In this document: positions 30,905-40,461 of the stretch, piece after piece
Numbering within the stretch: position 1 is the stretch's first letter
Layout: every line of letters begins with the position of its first letter
Source of the DNA: Streptomyces sp. NBC_01788
GTDB lineage: Bacteria; Actinomycetota; Actinomycetes; Streptomycetales; Streptomycetaceae
Direction of reading: 5' to 3'
Assembly: GCF_035917575.1 (NCBI RefSeq)
Contig: NZ_CP109090.1
Span: 5,332,001-5,396,000 of the forward strand
Length of the DNA stretch: 64,000 bases
Notes under the pieces: model-generated
Databases searched by the model: none
What the model saw: the letters and a program-made list of their open reading frames with translations, nothing else
What the model was told of the DNA's origin: nothing
Made by a program: the position numbers and the translations under genes

Positions 30905-31246
30905 GTGTCCCCCCGCCGCAACCGATCCAAGGGTGGAAGAGGCGCCGCCTCGTCCGGCCGGAGCGCCGAGGACGACGGCGGGGGCCGCTACGGCGGTTGG
31001 CAGTCCACCGAGAGCTGGCAGGGCGAGGACTTCAGCGTGCGCCATGTCGCGGGCTCCGCCGCCGAGGGCAAGACGTACCGCTGTCCCGGCTGCGACCAGC
31101 TGATCCCCTCCGGCGTCCCGCACGTGGTGGCCTGGCCCCAGCACGCGGGCGTGGACGACCGCCGGCACTGGCACAAGGCGTGCTGGAACGCCAAGGACCG
31201 CCGCACCACACGGGTGCAGCGGTCCCGTAACGCGCCGCGGTTCTAG
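30905..31246 (+). CDS. Small basic zinc-finger-like protein
   Basis: A 113-residue protein with a disordered, Arg/Gly/Ser-rich N-terminus and one probable zinc site: C60-P-G-C63 followed by H90-K-A-C93 (RCPGCDQLIPSG ... RHWHKACW). This C-X2-C...H-X2-C pattern suggests a treble-clef or ribbon fold that binds nucleic acid or protein. Homologues are sometimes labelled ATP/GTP-binding, but no P-loop exists here. GTG 30905 is the start, after TGAGG. Function unknown. Confidence 0.75.
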   Translation: MSPRRNRSKGGRGAASSGRSAEDDGGGRYGGWQSTESWQGEDFSVRHVAGSAAEGKTYRCPGCDQLIPSGVPHVVAWPQHAGVDDRRHWHKACWNAKDRRTTRVQRSRNAPRF

Positions 31247-31262
31247 CCGCGGTTCCCGTCGC

Positions 31263-32138
31263 TCACACGTCCCGCGTGCGCAGCAGGGCCCAGGCGCCGG
31301 CGAAAGCGACGGCCGTCGCGCCCAGCAGGATCCACAGCGGGTCCCAGCCGGTCGGGCCGGAACTGGTGAGGGAGTTGGAGTAGAAGACGCTCAGCTGGTT
31401 CGGGATCGAGTACTCGAACAGGAACTCGCGCACCTTCTCCAGCGAGTGCGTGATCATGAACAGCGCGATCACCAGCGGGGCGAGCACGACACCGATCATG
31501 ATCGTGATGGCGCCCGCCGAGTGCCGCAGCACCGAGCCGATGACGAGCGAGATCAGCCCGAGCAGGGCCATGAAGAGGCTGACGCCGACGGTGGCCTTGA
31601 ACCACTCCGCACCGGTGGGCTGCCGGGCGCCGATGCCCTGCAGCAGGGCCGTCTGCGCGAGGCCGACCACGCCGCTGGAGACCAGCGTCACCGTGAACGC
31701 GACCAGGAAGAACACCACCGCCTTGGCCGTGAGCACCCGCCCACGGGTTGGGCACGCCGTCATCGTGGTCCGGATCATGCCGGTGCCGTACTCCGAGGCC
31801 GTGGTCAGCACGCCGAGCGTGATGATGCAGATGCTGCCGAGCAGCAGCCCGAAGAAGCCCATCGACAGCATGTTCTCGTCGCCGTTCAGCTCACCGGCCG
31901 CGTCGGAGATGAACAGGCCGATCAGCAGCCCGATCCCGACCACCAGCAGGATGAACACCCCGAGCGTCCACATCGTGGAGCGCACCGACTTGATCTTCGT
32001 CCACTCCGAGGCGATGGCGTGCCCGAGGTGTGTGCGCACGACGGGGATCGGCGAGGTGTAGCCGGGGTGGGGGGAACCGGCCGCCGCCTCCCAGGCGGGC
32101 GGCGCGGCCTGCGGCACAGGAGTCTGCGGCGTGCTCAT
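31263..32138 (-). CDS. ABC-2 type transporter permease (system 1)
   Basis: Six-helix permease of an ABC exporter, 291 residues. A cytoplasmic Pro/Ala-rich N-terminus of about 45 residues is followed by SEWTKIKSVRSTMWTLG, the hallmark entry of this family, and hydrophobic segments including ILLVVGIGLLIGLFI, LLLGSICIITLGVLTTA and GITIMIGVVLAPLVIALFM-like stretches. The ATG overlaps the stop of the ATPase gene (ATGA), so the two are coupled. Substrate unknown. Confidence 0.9.
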   Translation of the reverse strand: MSTPQTPVPQAAPPAWEAAAGSPHPGYTSPIPVVRTHLGHAIASEWTKIKSVRSTMWTLGVFILLVVGIGLLIGLFISDAAGELNGDENMLSMGFFGLLLGSICIITLGVLTTASEYGTGMIRTTMTACPTRGRVLTAKAVVFFLVAFTVTLVSSGVVGLAQTALLQGIGARQPTGAEWFKATVGVSLFMALLGLISLVIGSVLRHSAGAITIMIGVVLAPLVIALFMITHSLEKVREFLFEYSIPNQLSVFYSNSLTSSGPTGWDPLWILLGATAVAFAGAWALLRTRDV

Positions 32139-33337
32139 CGGTCGTCCTCGGGCTTGGCGGAGTCGGCGGCGGATGCGGGGGCCTGCGGCGCGGCGGCGGG
32201 CTGGGCGGGTACCTGTGGGGCCCGCAGGGCGCTCTGCGCGTACGGGTTCACGGTGCCCGCGCCCGGAGCCGCGTACGGGTTCGGCTGCGAGCCCGCGTAC
32301 GGGTGTCCGCCCGGCTGGGGCGGTGGCGGCGCGTACCAGCCGGGCTGGCCCTGACCGGGCACCGGCATCGCCGGCTCGGCGCCGGGCGGCAGGGGCTGCA
32401 TCAGCCCGGCCTTCTGGTCGATGGTGGAGCGGTAGTCGACGACCCCCTGGGTCATCCGCATGTACGCCTCCTCCAGCGAGGCCTGGTGCGGCGACAGCTC
32501 CCACAGGCGTACGTCCGCCTCGTGCGCGAGGTCGCTGATGCGCGCCAGCGGCAGCCCGGTCACGCGCAGCGCGCCGTCCTGCTCGGGCAGCACGTGCCCG
32601 CCCGCCTCGGTCAGCGCGGACGTCAGCTTCTCCCGCTGCTGCGGCTCGGTGTCGGGCGTGCGGACCCGCGCGAAGTCCGCGGAGTTCGCGGAGATGAAGT
32701 CCGTCACGCTCATGTCGGCGAGCAGTTGCCCACGTCCGATGACGATGAGGTGGTCGGCGGTCAGTGCCATCTCGCTCATCAGGTGACTGGAGACGAACAC
32801 GGTCCGTCCCTCGGCCGCCAGCGACTTCATCAGATTGCGCACCCAGAGGATGCCCTCGGGGTCGAGACCGTTCACCGGCTCGTCGAACAGCAGCACCTGC
32901 GGGTCGCCGAGCAGCGCGGCGGCGATCCCCAGCCGCTGGCCCATACCGAGGGAGAAGCCCTTGGAGCGTCTCCTCGCCACGTCCTGGAGGCCGACGACCC
33001 CGAGCACCTCGTCGACACGGCGGGCCGGGATGCCGGAAAGCTGCGCCAGGGACAGCAGGTGGTTGCGCGCGGACCGGCCGCCGTGCACCGCCTTCGCGTC
33101 CAGCAGGGCGCCGACCTGGCGGGGCGCGTTCGGCAGCGTGCGGTACGGATGGCCGCCGATCGTCACCATTCCCGAGGTGGGGTTGTCCAGCCCCAGGATC
33201 ATCCGCATCGTCGTCGACTTGCCCGAGCCGTTCGGACCGAGGAAGCCGGTGACGGCACCCGGCCGCACATGGAAGGAGAGATTGTCCACGGCGGTCTTGT
33301 CGCCATAGCGCTTGGTCAGGCCGACTGCCTCGATCAT
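32135..33337 (-). CDS. ABC transporter ATP-binding protein (system 1)
   Basis: ATPase partner of the permease at 31263. The 400-residue protein has Walker A GPNGSGKST, the Q-loop region, signature SLGMGQRLGIAAALLG, Walker B VLLFDEPVNGLDPEG and the H-loop SSHLMSEM. After the normal domain (about 300 residues) it carries a roughly 100-residue Pro/Gln/Gly/Ala/Tyr-rich tail unusual for such ATPases. ATG 33337 starts MIEAVGLTKRYGDK; GTG 33346 is an alternative. The NBD closely resembles that of system 2 at 34225, indicating tandem duplication. Confidence 0.92.
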   Translation of the reverse strand: MIEAVGLTKRYGDKTAVDNLSFHVRPGAVTGFLGPNGSGKSTTMRMILGLDNPTSGMVTIGGHPYRTLPNAPRQVGALLDAKAVHGGRSARNHLLSLAQLSGIPARRVDEVLGVVGLQDVARRRSKGFSLGMGQRLGIAAALLGDPQVLLFDEPVNGLDPEGILWVRNLMKSLAAEGRTVFVSSHLMSEMALTADHLIVIGRGQLLADMSVTDFISANSADFARVRTPDTEPQQREKLTSALTEAGGHVLPEQDGALRVTGLPLARISDLAHEADVRLWELSPHQASLEEAYMRMTQGVVDYRSTIDQKAGLMQPLPPGAEPAMPVPGQGQPGWYAPPPPQPGGHPYAGSQPNPYAAPGAGTVNPYAQSALRAPQVPAQPAAAPQAPASAADSAKPEDDR

Positions 33338-33450
33338 GCTCCGCACCCATCGAACGGTTCAGCTCAGCGGGGCACATGCCCCCCGTAAGGGTTAGGAGGA
33401 TATCCGGGCGCTGACGGTTCCGCCCAAAGGGAAGTAAAAAACCTGCGTGC

Positions 33451-34221
33451 TCAGGCATCCCGCTTCCGCAGCAGTGCGTACCCTCCCGCGAGTGCCGCGA
33501 TCACCCACAGCAGCATGATCCCGAGGCCGCCCCAGGGACCGTAGGGGGTGTCGTCGCCGACCCGGGGGACCACCTGCATGATGCGGCTGCCGGCCTGGTC
33601 GGGCAGGAACCGGCCGACCTTCTTCGTCGCCGAGACATTGCCCAGGATGTTCGAGATCAGGAAGAAGAACGGCATCAGGATGCCCAGCGACAGCATCGGT
33701 GAGCGCAGCATCACGGTGACGCCCATGGAGAACAGCGCGATGAGCGTCATGTAGAGGCCGCCGCCGACGACCGCGCGCAGCACACCCGGCTCGCCGAGGG
33801 AGGTGCCGATCGAGCCGAGCATCGCCTGCCCGAGGAAGAACGAGGCGAAGCTGGTGACCATGCCGACCACGAGGGCCAGCCCGGCGGCCACCGCCACCTT
33901 GCTCGCCAGGAAGGCCCCGCGCTGCGGGACGGCGGCCAGCGAAGTGCGGATCATGCCGGTGCTGTACTCGTTGGACACCACCAGCACCGCGAACACGATC
34001 ATCGCGAGCTGGCCGAGGCCCATGCCGGCGAAGCTGACGTACGTCGGGTCGAAGGAGACCCGGTCCCGCGCGTCCATGTTGCCGAACTCGTGCTTCGACA
34101 GGGCCGAGAGCAGCATGCCGAGGGCGATCGTGACGACCGCCGTCAGGGACAGCGTCCACACCGTGGACGCCACCGACCGGATCTTGGTCCACTCGGACCT
34201 GATGACCTGAGTCGCCGCCAT
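33451..34221 (-). CDS. ABC-2 type transporter permease (system 2)
   Basis: Permease of 256 residues with six hydrophobic segments. The N-terminus MAATQVIRSEWTKIRSVASTV matches the entry motif of the system 1 permease, and the internal SNEYSTGMIRTSLAAVPQRG parallels its SEYGTGMIRTTMTACPTRG. It lacks the long cytoplasmic N-terminal extension. It follows its ATPase gene by three bases. The substrate is unknown; small hydrophobic toxins or antibiotics are typical for this class. Confidence 0.9.
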   Translation of the reverse strand: MAATQVIRSEWTKIRSVASTVWTLSLTAVVTIALGMLLSALSKHEFGNMDARDRVSFDPTYVSFAGMGLGQLAMIVFAVLVVSNEYSTGMIRTSLAAVPQRGAFLASKVAVAAGLALVVGMVTSFASFFLGQAMLGSIGTSLGEPGVLRAVVGGGLYMTLIALFSMGVTVMLRSPMLSLGILMPFFFLISNILGNVSATKKVGRFLPDQAGSRIMQVVPRVGDDTPYGPWGGLGIMLLWVIAALAGGYALLRKRDA

Positions 34222-34224
34222 CGC

Positions 34225-35193
34225 TCAGCCCTCCTTCTCACTGTCGGCGCCCGACGGCTGGGCGGGCGCCCCTTCCGGCGCGGCCTCCGAGGTGTGCGCG
34301 TGGTACTCCACCGCACCGGCCGTCAGCCGCATGAACGCCTCCTCGAGCGACGACTGCTGACTGCTCAGCTCGTGCAGCACGACCTGGTGCTGAGCGGCCA
34401 GCTCCCCGATGCGCTCCGCCTTGCCGCCCTCGACCTGGAGCAGCCCGGCCTCGCCCGGCACGGCGGTGATCCCGGCCTCGTGCAGCACGTCGAGCAGACG
34501 CTCGGGCTGCGGGCTGCGGACCCGCACGTGGGAACGGGAGTTGCGCTCGATGAAGTCGGCCATGGTGGTGTCGGCGAGCAGTCGGCCCTGGCCGATGACG
34601 ACGAGGTGGTCCGCGGTCAGCGCCATCTCGCTCATCAGGTGCGAGGAGACGAACACCGTACGGCCCTGGGCGGCGAGGGACTTCATCAGACCGCGGATCC
34701 AGTGGATGCCCTCGGGGTCGAGGCCGTTGACCGGCTCGTCGAACATCAGGATCCGCGGGTCGCCGAGCAGCGCGCCGGCGATGCCGAGCCGCTGGCTCAT
34801 GCCGAGCGAGAAGCCCTTCGCCTTCTTCCGCGCCACCGGGGTCAGTCCGACGGTGTCCAGGACCTCGTTCACCCGGTGGGTGGGGATGCCGTTGCTCTGG
34901 GCGAGGCACAGCAGGTGGTTGTAGGCGCTGCGCCCGCCGTGCATGGCCTTGGCGTCCAGCAGGGCGCCGATGTACGTCAGCGGATCCTTGAGCTCCTGGT
35001 AGTGCCTGCCGTCGATGCGGACGTACCCGGCGGTGGGCCGGTCGAGGCCCAGGATCATCCGCATCGTCGTGGACTTCCCGGCGCCGTTGGGCCCGAGGAA
35101 CCCGGTGACGGTGCCCGGCCGGACGGTGAAGGTGAGGCCGTCGACCGCCAGCTTGTCCCCGTACCGCTTGCTCAACCCCTCCAGTTCGATCAT
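34225..35193 (-). CDS. ABC transporter ATP-binding protein (system 2)
   Basis: ATPase of 322 residues paired with the permease at 33451. Walker A GPNGAGKST, signature SLGMSQRLGIAGALLG, Walker B LMFDEPVNGLDPEG and H-loop SSHLMSEM are present, nearly identical to system 1, but the tail is only about 25 residues. ATG 35193 is favoured over the GTG three codons upstream because a TAGCGT -10-like box on the minus strand (35201-35206) lies seven bases before it, implying a leaderless message. Confidence 0.92.
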   Translation of the reverse strand: MIELEGLSKRYGDKLAVDGLTFTVRPGTVTGFLGPNGAGKSTTMRMILGLDRPTAGYVRIDGRHYQELKDPLTYIGALLDAKAMHGGRSAYNHLLCLAQSNGIPTHRVNEVLDTVGLTPVARKKAKGFSLGMSQRLGIAGALLGDPRILMFDEPVNGLDPEGIHWIRGLMKSLAAQGRTVFVSSHLMSEMALTADHLVVIGQGRLLADTTMADFIERNSRSHVRVRSPQPERLLDVLHEAGITAVPGEAGLLQVEGGKAERIGELAAQHQVVLHELSSQQSSLEEAFMRLTAGAVEYHAHTSEAAPEGAPAQPSGADSEKEG

Positions 35194-35296
35194 GGCAGAC
35201 ACGCTAGAACGCCGCGAAGCTCTCCGCCACCCCTGGGGCAGAGAGCTTCGCGTTCAGCGGCGGATGTCAGCCGCGGTCGGGCCCGGCGAACGCCGT

Positions 35297-36232
35297 TCAG
35301 CGGGACTGCTGGGCCGGAACGCCGCGGGAGATCGGCTCGTCCTCGGTCGGCGCGCCCGCGGCGGCCACCGCGGCACCGGTGAGGGTCGCCAGCATCTCGC
35401 GCACGTTCGTCAGCTGCGCGTTGATGGAGTCGCGGCGGTTGGTGAGCGCCGCGAGCTCGCGCTCGGATTCCGAACGGATGCGGTCGGCCTTGGCGTTGGC
35501 GTCGGCCACGATGTCCTCGGCCTGGCGCTGGGCCGTCTCCACCGTCTGGCGGGCGCGGCGCTCGGCGTCGGTGCGCAGCTTCTCCGCCTCCAGGCGGAGC
35601 TGCTCGGCACGGTGCTCGATCTCCGCCAGCCGCTTCTCGGCCTTGGCCTGACGGGAGGCCAGGTCCCGCTCGGACTGCTCGCGCCGCTTGGCGAGGTTCG
35701 TCTCGAAGTCGGCGGCGGCCTGCGCGGCCTTGGCGCGGGTCTCCTCGAAGAGGGCGTCCGCCTCCTCACGCTTGGACTGCGCGTCCTTCTGCGCGTCGGA
35801 GCGCAACTGGGAGGCCTCGCCCTTGGCCTTCTCGACGATCCGGACGCCCTCGTCCTCGGCCTTGGACTTGCGGTCCGCGGCGAAGGACTCGGCGTCGTTG
35901 CGAACCTGCTGGGCCGCCGACTCGGCGAGTTCGCGGTGCTGTTCGGACGCGCGACGGGCCTCCTCACGCAGATCCTTGGCCTCCTCCTCGGCGAGGCGGA
36001 GGATCTTCTCGACTCGCGCGCCGAGGCCCGCGTACGACGGTTCGGCGTCGCCGATCTGGGCCTGGGCGTTCTGCGTCTCGAGGTGGAGCTCCTCGATGCG
36101 CTTCTCCAGGGCGGTGATGCGGGCGAGAGCACTGTCACGGTCGGAGACGAGCTTGGAGATTCGTTCGTCCACCTGAGCGCGGTCGTACCCACGCCGCACA
36201 AGCTCGAAGCCGTAGGGGGAAGTGTCGCTCAT
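35297..36232 (-). CDS. filP: FilP, intermediate-filament-like coiled-coil protein
   Basis: FilP forms a cytoskeletal network behind the growing hyphal tip and interacts with DivIVA and Scy. The 311-residue protein starts at ATG 36232 (MSDTSPYGFELVRRGYDR), with AGGAAC upstream. After a short DivIVA-like N-terminal segment (RRGYDRAQVDERISKL) almost the whole chain to about residue 270 is Ala/Glu/Arg-rich coiled coil; the tail is short and proline-containing. Length matches S. coelicolor FilP (about 310). It lies directly downstream of scy, its known partner gene. Confidence 0.95.
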   Translation of the reverse strand: MSDTSPYGFELVRRGYDRAQVDERISKLVSDRDSALARITALEKRIEELHLETQNAQAQIGDAEPSYAGLGARVEKILRLAEEEAKDLREEARRASEQHRELAESAAQQVRNDAESFAADRKSKAEDEGVRIVEKAKGEASQLRSDAQKDAQSKREEADALFEETRAKAAQAAADFETNLAKRREQSERDLASRQAKAEKRLAEIEHRAEQLRLEAEKLRTDAERRARQTVETAQRQAEDIVADANAKADRIRSESERELAALTNRRDSINAQLTNVREMLATLTGAAVAAAGAPTEDEPISRGVPAQQSR

Positions 36233-36414
36233 GGGGTTCCTGTCCGAATGAGACCGGTGAGGTGATAGGTGGAATCCTAGGGGCCGAAGCGGTGTGTCAT
36301 CGAGCGGATACGTGTTTGATCTGGAGAATGACACCTCTTTTGGGTGGCTGACCGTCCCAAGGCTTGCCAAGAGAACGGGTCAAACCACCCAGAAGGCCGG
36401 AATCCCCCTCCAGG

Positions 36415-39400
36415 CTATCCGTCTGACGATTTGCCACCCGACCGGGGTGCCCCCACCGTCGCTCCCGCCTTCACCGCACCGTCCTTCCCGGACGGCGCCT
36501 CGAACGACTCCAGTGCCTCCAGCACGTCCTGCACCCGGGAGATCTCGGTGTTGATGTCCTCGCGCCGGCGCACCAGGATCTCCAGCTCCCGCTTGCCCTC
36601 CTCGACCGTGCGCCGGGCCTCGTGGACCGCCTCGGCCTTGAGCTCCTCGGCCTCCTTCACGAGCGTGGCCTTCTTCTGCTCGGCCTCCTTCAGCAGCCCC
36701 TCGGCCTTCTTCACCGCGGCGATCCGCACCTTGCCCGCCTCGGAGTTGGCCTCCGAGACGATCTCCTTCGCCTTGGACTGCGCCCTGGCGAGCTGCTCCT
36801 CGGCCGCCTTGACGAGCGCGTCGCAGCGGTCGCCCGCCGACTTCATCGTCTCGGCCGCCTCGCGGCGGGCCCGCTCGTGCAGCTCCTCGATCTCGGTCGT
36901 CAGGCGCTCGCGCAGCTCCTCCGCGCGCTCGCGGATCTGCGTGGCGTCCCGGCGGGCGCCGACGAGCAGTCCGTCCGCGTCCGTACGGGCCTTCTCCACC
37001 GTGGAGTTGCCCTCGACCCTCGCCCCGGACAGGATCCGGTCGGCCTCCTTGCGGGCCGCGCCCACCATCGTGTCGGCCTGGGACTCGGCGTCCGCCTTCG
37101 TCTTGACCGCGCTCGCCTGCGCCTCGGTGAGCAGCTTGTCGGCCTCGGCGGCCGTCTCGTTGATGAGGGTGTCGACCTGCTCGGCGGCCTCCGAGCGCCG
37201 CTTGTTGGCGTCCCGGCGGGCGTCGTCCAGGGTCCGCTCGGCCTCCGCCCGCGCGTCCGACCTGACCCGCTCGGCCTCGGCGCGGACCCGCTCGGCGTGC
37301 GCCTGCGCGGAGCCGACCGTCTCGGCGGCGCCGGCGCGCAGCCGCTCCGCGTCCCCGGTGGCGTCCGAGATCAGCTTCTCCGCCTTGGCGACGGACTCGG
37401 CGCGGACCTGGTCCGCCTCCGCGATCGTCTCCCTCTGGAGCCGCTCCGCCTCCGAGCGTGCCTCGGAGATGAGGGTGTCCGCCTGGGTGGCCGCATCCGT
37501 CCGGATGCGGTTGGCGTCCTCGCGGGCCTCCGCGCGGGTGCGCGAGGCGTCCTGCTCGGCCTGCGCGATGGTGTCGGAGGCCTCGGTGCGCACCCGCTGG
37601 GCGTGCTCGGAGACGTCCGTTCGGATCCGCTCCGCCTCCGTGATCGCCTCGGACACGGTCCGCTCGGCGAGCACCTTGGCGGCCTCGGTCTCCTCCCGCG
37701 CCTCGCTGCGCAGCCGGCCCGCGTCCTCGCTCGCCCGCTCCCGCTCGGCGTAGGCGTCGGTGCGGACCCGGTCCGCCTCCTCCTCGGCCTCCCTGCGGGT
37801 GCGCTCCGCCGCGTGCTCGGCGGCCGAACGCAGCCCGGCGATCTCCTCCTGCGCCTGGTCGTGCAGCCCGGCGACGGAGTCCCGCACCTGCTGCGCGTGC
37901 TGCTCGGCGGCCGACACCATCTCGGTGGCGCGCCGGTCGGCCTCCTCCACCAGACGGGTGGCCTCGGCCTGCGCCTCCTCCACCCGCTTGCGCGCCGAGG
38001 CCAGCAGCTCCTCGCTCTGCTCGCGGGCCCGCTCGCGCTCCTGGTCGGCCTCGGCGCGCGCGGCACCGAGCAGCTCCTCGGCCTCGCGGCGGCGCCGGGC
38101 GGCCTCCTCCTGGGCGGCGGCCAGCGTCTCGGACGCCTCCGCGCCGAGCCGTTCCGCGGCGGCCTGCGCCTCCGTGCGCACCCGGTCCGCGGTGTCCTGC
38201 GCCTCCGCCTTGAGCCGTTCGGCCTCCGCGGCGGCCTCCGAGCGCAGCCGTACGGCGACGGCCTCGCCCTCGGCGCGGGAGGCGGCCGCGTCGGCGGCGG
38301 CCGCGTCGCGCAGCCGCTCGGCCTCCGTCTCCGCCTGCTGTTGCAGCGTCCGGATGCGCTCGGCGGCCTCGGTGCGCAGCCGCTCGGCCTCCTCGGCCGC
38401 CTCACGGCGGATGCGGGAGGCCTCCTCGCGGGCCTCGCCGAGCGCCTTCTCGGCCTTCGCGAGCCGCTCCTCGGCCTCGGTGTGCAGCCGGGTGAGCTCC
38501 TCGGCGGCCTCCGCCTTCCGGGCGGCGACCGCTTCCTCGGTCTCCTGGCGCAGCTCGCGCGCGGCCCGCTCGGCGTCCGCCTTGAGCGACTCGGCCTGCT
38601 CCTCGGCCTCGGCGCGGTGCCGCTCGGCCTCCTTGCGGGTGCGCTCCAGGGTCTCCTCGGCCTGCCGGCGCAGGGTGGTGGCCCGCTCGATGGCCTCCGT
38701 GCGGACCTTCTCGCTGTCGCTCTGCGCGGTGCCGCGCAGCTCGTCGGCGTCGGCCTTCGCCTTGGCCAGCAGCTCCTCGGCGGACTTGGCCGCCTCCTCG
38801 ATCTGCGCCACGGCCTCGCGGCGGGCCTCGGCGCGGATCCTCTCGCCCTCGGCGACCGCGTCGGCCCGCAGCTGCTCGGCCTCGCCGCGCAGCCGGCGGG
38901 CCTCCTCCTGGAGTTCGACCGTCTTGGCGCGGTACTCCTTGGTGTCGTCCTTGGCGGCGCCCTTGAGCTGCTCGGCGAGGTCGTGCGCCTCGGCGCGCAG
39001 CCGGTCCGCCTCGGCCTCGGCCTCCTTGCGGACCCGCTCGGCCTCTTCGGACGCCGCCTTGGTGGTCCTCCTGGCGTCCTCCGCCGCCTTGTTCAGCACG
39101 TCCTCGGCGGTCTTGGCCGCCTTGGACAGCTGGGTGGCGCTCTCCTCGGCGGTGATCGTGCGGGCCTTCTCGGAGGCCTCCGCGACGACCTTCTCCGCCT
39201 CGGCGCGGGCGTCCGCGACCAGCTGCTCGGCCTCGGACTTGGTGGCCTCGGCCTCCTTGGTGGCCTCCTGCACCAGCCGGGCGACCTGCTCCTTGGCGGT
39301 GCGCGTGCGCTGCTCCTTGGCCGCCTCGGCACCGGCGAGCGTCTTGGCCGCGGCGTCCTCGGCCTCGGTGACCAGCTTGCCGGCCTCGGTCTGCGCCTTG

Positions 39401-40227
39401 CGCAGCGCCTCCTCGGCGTCGGCCATGCGCTGCTCGGCGGACCGGCGCAGCTCGGCGGCCTGCCGACGGGCGGCGTCCGACTCGCTGGCGGTGGCCGAGC
39501 GGAGCTGCTCGGCGTGGTCGGTGGCCTCCTGGGCCTGGTTGGAGGCGGCGTTCAGCAGCCGCTCGGCGTCGGTGCGGGCGCGGCGCAGGAGCTGTTCGGC
39601 CTCCGCGCGGGCCGCCTCGGCCTCGCCCTGCAGCCGCTGCCGGGCCTCGGCGGCCACCCGTTCGGCCTCCGCGCGGGCCGCGGCCATGGCCTGCTCGGCC
39701 TCGGCGCGGGACTCGTCCAGCAGACGCCTGGCCTGCTGCTCGGTACGGGCGCGCAGTTGCTCCGCCCACGCCACGTTCTCGTTGACGTGCGACTCGACGG
39801 TCTGCCGGCGCTCGGCGAGCTCCTGGTCGAGCTGCTGGCGCCGGTTGACCGCCTCGGTGTGCAGCTCGGCCTGAAGACGCGCGGCCTGCTCCGCGTGCTC
39901 CTGGAGGATGCGCTGCGTCTGCGTTCTGGCCTGGCTCAACTCGCGCTCGGCGTCGGCGCGGATCTGGTCGGCCTGCATCTGAGCGTTGCGCAGCAACTGC
40001 TCGGCCTGGTAGCCGAGGTCGGCGCCGTCGTAGGCGGGCCGGGTCATGATGGTGCGGCGCGCCTCGTGAAGCTTGGCGCGCAGCACCTCGACCTGGTAGC
40101 CGAGGTCCTCGGCGTGCTGGATCGCCTTTTCCCGCTCGGTCTTCAGCCGATCCATCTCGGCCTCGAACCGAGAGAGGTGGTCGACGTCAGCCGCCGGCTC
40201 TCGCTCCTGGCGTTCGTAGCCCCGCAC
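36415..40227 (-). CDS. scy: Scy, polarity scaffold coiled-coil protein
   Basis: Scy organises the tip-organising centre and recruits DivIVA, FilP and ParA. The 1270-residue protein begins at GTG 40227 (VRGYERQEREPAADVDHL); a TTG ten codons upstream is possible but lacks a better ribosome-binding site. The N-terminus carries a short conventional coiled coil (DHLSRFEAEMDRLKTEREKA). The rest is a very long helix with repeating [A/E]-A-E-R-[LV]-R-x-E-A units, consistent with the published hendecad/51-residue periodicity. S. coelicolor Scy is about 1326 residues by memory, so this one is about one repeat shorter. Codon use is strongly repetitive (GAG/GCC). Confidence 0.95.
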   Translation of the reverse strand: MRGYERQEREPAADVDHLSRFEAEMDRLKTEREKAIQHAEDLGYQVEVLRAKLHEARRTIMTRPAYDGADLGYQAEQLLRNAQMQADQIRADAERELSQARTQTQRILQEHAEQAARLQAELHTEAVNRRQQLDQELAERRQTVESHVNENVAWAEQLRARTEQQARRLLDESRAEAEQAMAAARAEAERVAAEARQRLQGEAEAARAEAEQLLRRARTDAERLLNAASNQAQEATDHAEQLRSATASESDAARRQAAELRRSAEQRMADAEEALRKAQTEAGKLVTEAEDAAAKTLAGAEAAKEQRTRTAKEQVARLVQEATKEAEATKSEAEQLVADARAEAEKVVAEASEKARTITAEESATQLSKAAKTAEDVLNKAAEDARRTTKAASEEAERVRKEAEAEADRLRAEAHDLAEQLKGAAKDDTKEYRAKTVELQEEARRLRGEAEQLRADAVAEGERIRAEARREAVAQIEEAAKSAEELLAKAKADADELRGTAQSDSEKVRTEAIERATTLRRQAEETLERTRKEAERHRAEAEEQAESLKADAERAARELRQETEEAVAARKAEAAEELTRLHTEAEERLAKAEKALGEAREEASRIRREAAEEAERLRTEAAERIRTLQQQAETEAERLRDAAAADAAASRAEGEAVAVRLRSEAAAEAERLKAEAQDTADRVRTEAQAAAERLGAEASETLAAAQEEAARRRREAEELLGAARAEADQERERAREQSEELLASARKRVEEAQAEATRLVEEADRRATEMVSAAEQHAQQVRDSVAGLHDQAQEEIAGLRSAAEHAAERTRREAEEEADRVRTDAYAERERASEDAGRLRSEAREETEAAKVLAERTVSEAITEAERIRTDVSEHAQRVRTEASDTIAQAEQDASRTRAEAREDANRIRTDAATQADTLISEARSEAERLQRETIAEADQVRAESVAKAEKLISDATGDAERLRAGAAETVGSAQAHAERVRAEAERVRSDARAEAERTLDDARRDANKRRSEAAEQVDTLINETAAEADKLLTEAQASAVKTKADAESQADTMVGAARKEADRILSGARVEGNSTVEKARTDADGLLVGARRDATQIRERAEELRERLTTEIEELHERARREAAETMKSAGDRCDALVKAAEEQLARAQSKAKEIVSEANSEAGKVRIAAVKKAEGLLKEAEQKKATLVKEAEELKAEAVHEARRTVEEGKRELEILVRRREDINTEISRVQDVLEALESFEAPSGKDGAVKAGATVGAPRSGGKSSDG

Positions 40228-40403
40228 TGCGCGGTCCCATCCGTCCCCTGGTCGCAACCCTGTCCAAACGAGCTCCGTCCATCCGCCGAACGGGGCCCCC
40301 GGGAAATGGTGTCAGATCAACAGCGGAGCACGGGCTGGTGCCCCGCCGCTCGTCCCCCGAAACACGGACCCCGGCGGTCCTGTCATTCCTGACGGCAGGA
40401 CCG

Positions 40404-40428
40404 GGTCGTCCCCGCTGGGAGGACGACC
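40404..40428 (-). terminator. Terminator downstream of the epimerase gene
   Basis: Perfect 8-bp arms GGTCGTCC/GGACGACC with a 9-base loop, 33 bp past the methylmalonyl-CoA epimerase stop and upstream of scy. The 40258-40461 gap also holds the presumed scy promoter, which I cannot place exactly. Confidence 0.6.
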
Positions 40429-40461
40429 GCCCCCAACCCTACCGGCCCTTATGTACGGCAG

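Noticed and set aside
36622..40392. A 1256-codon plus-strand frame opposite scy
   Set aside because: It is the antisense shadow of the GAG/GCC-rich Scy repeats, with low-complexity Leu/Gly/Arg translation, no domain and no ribosome-binding site.
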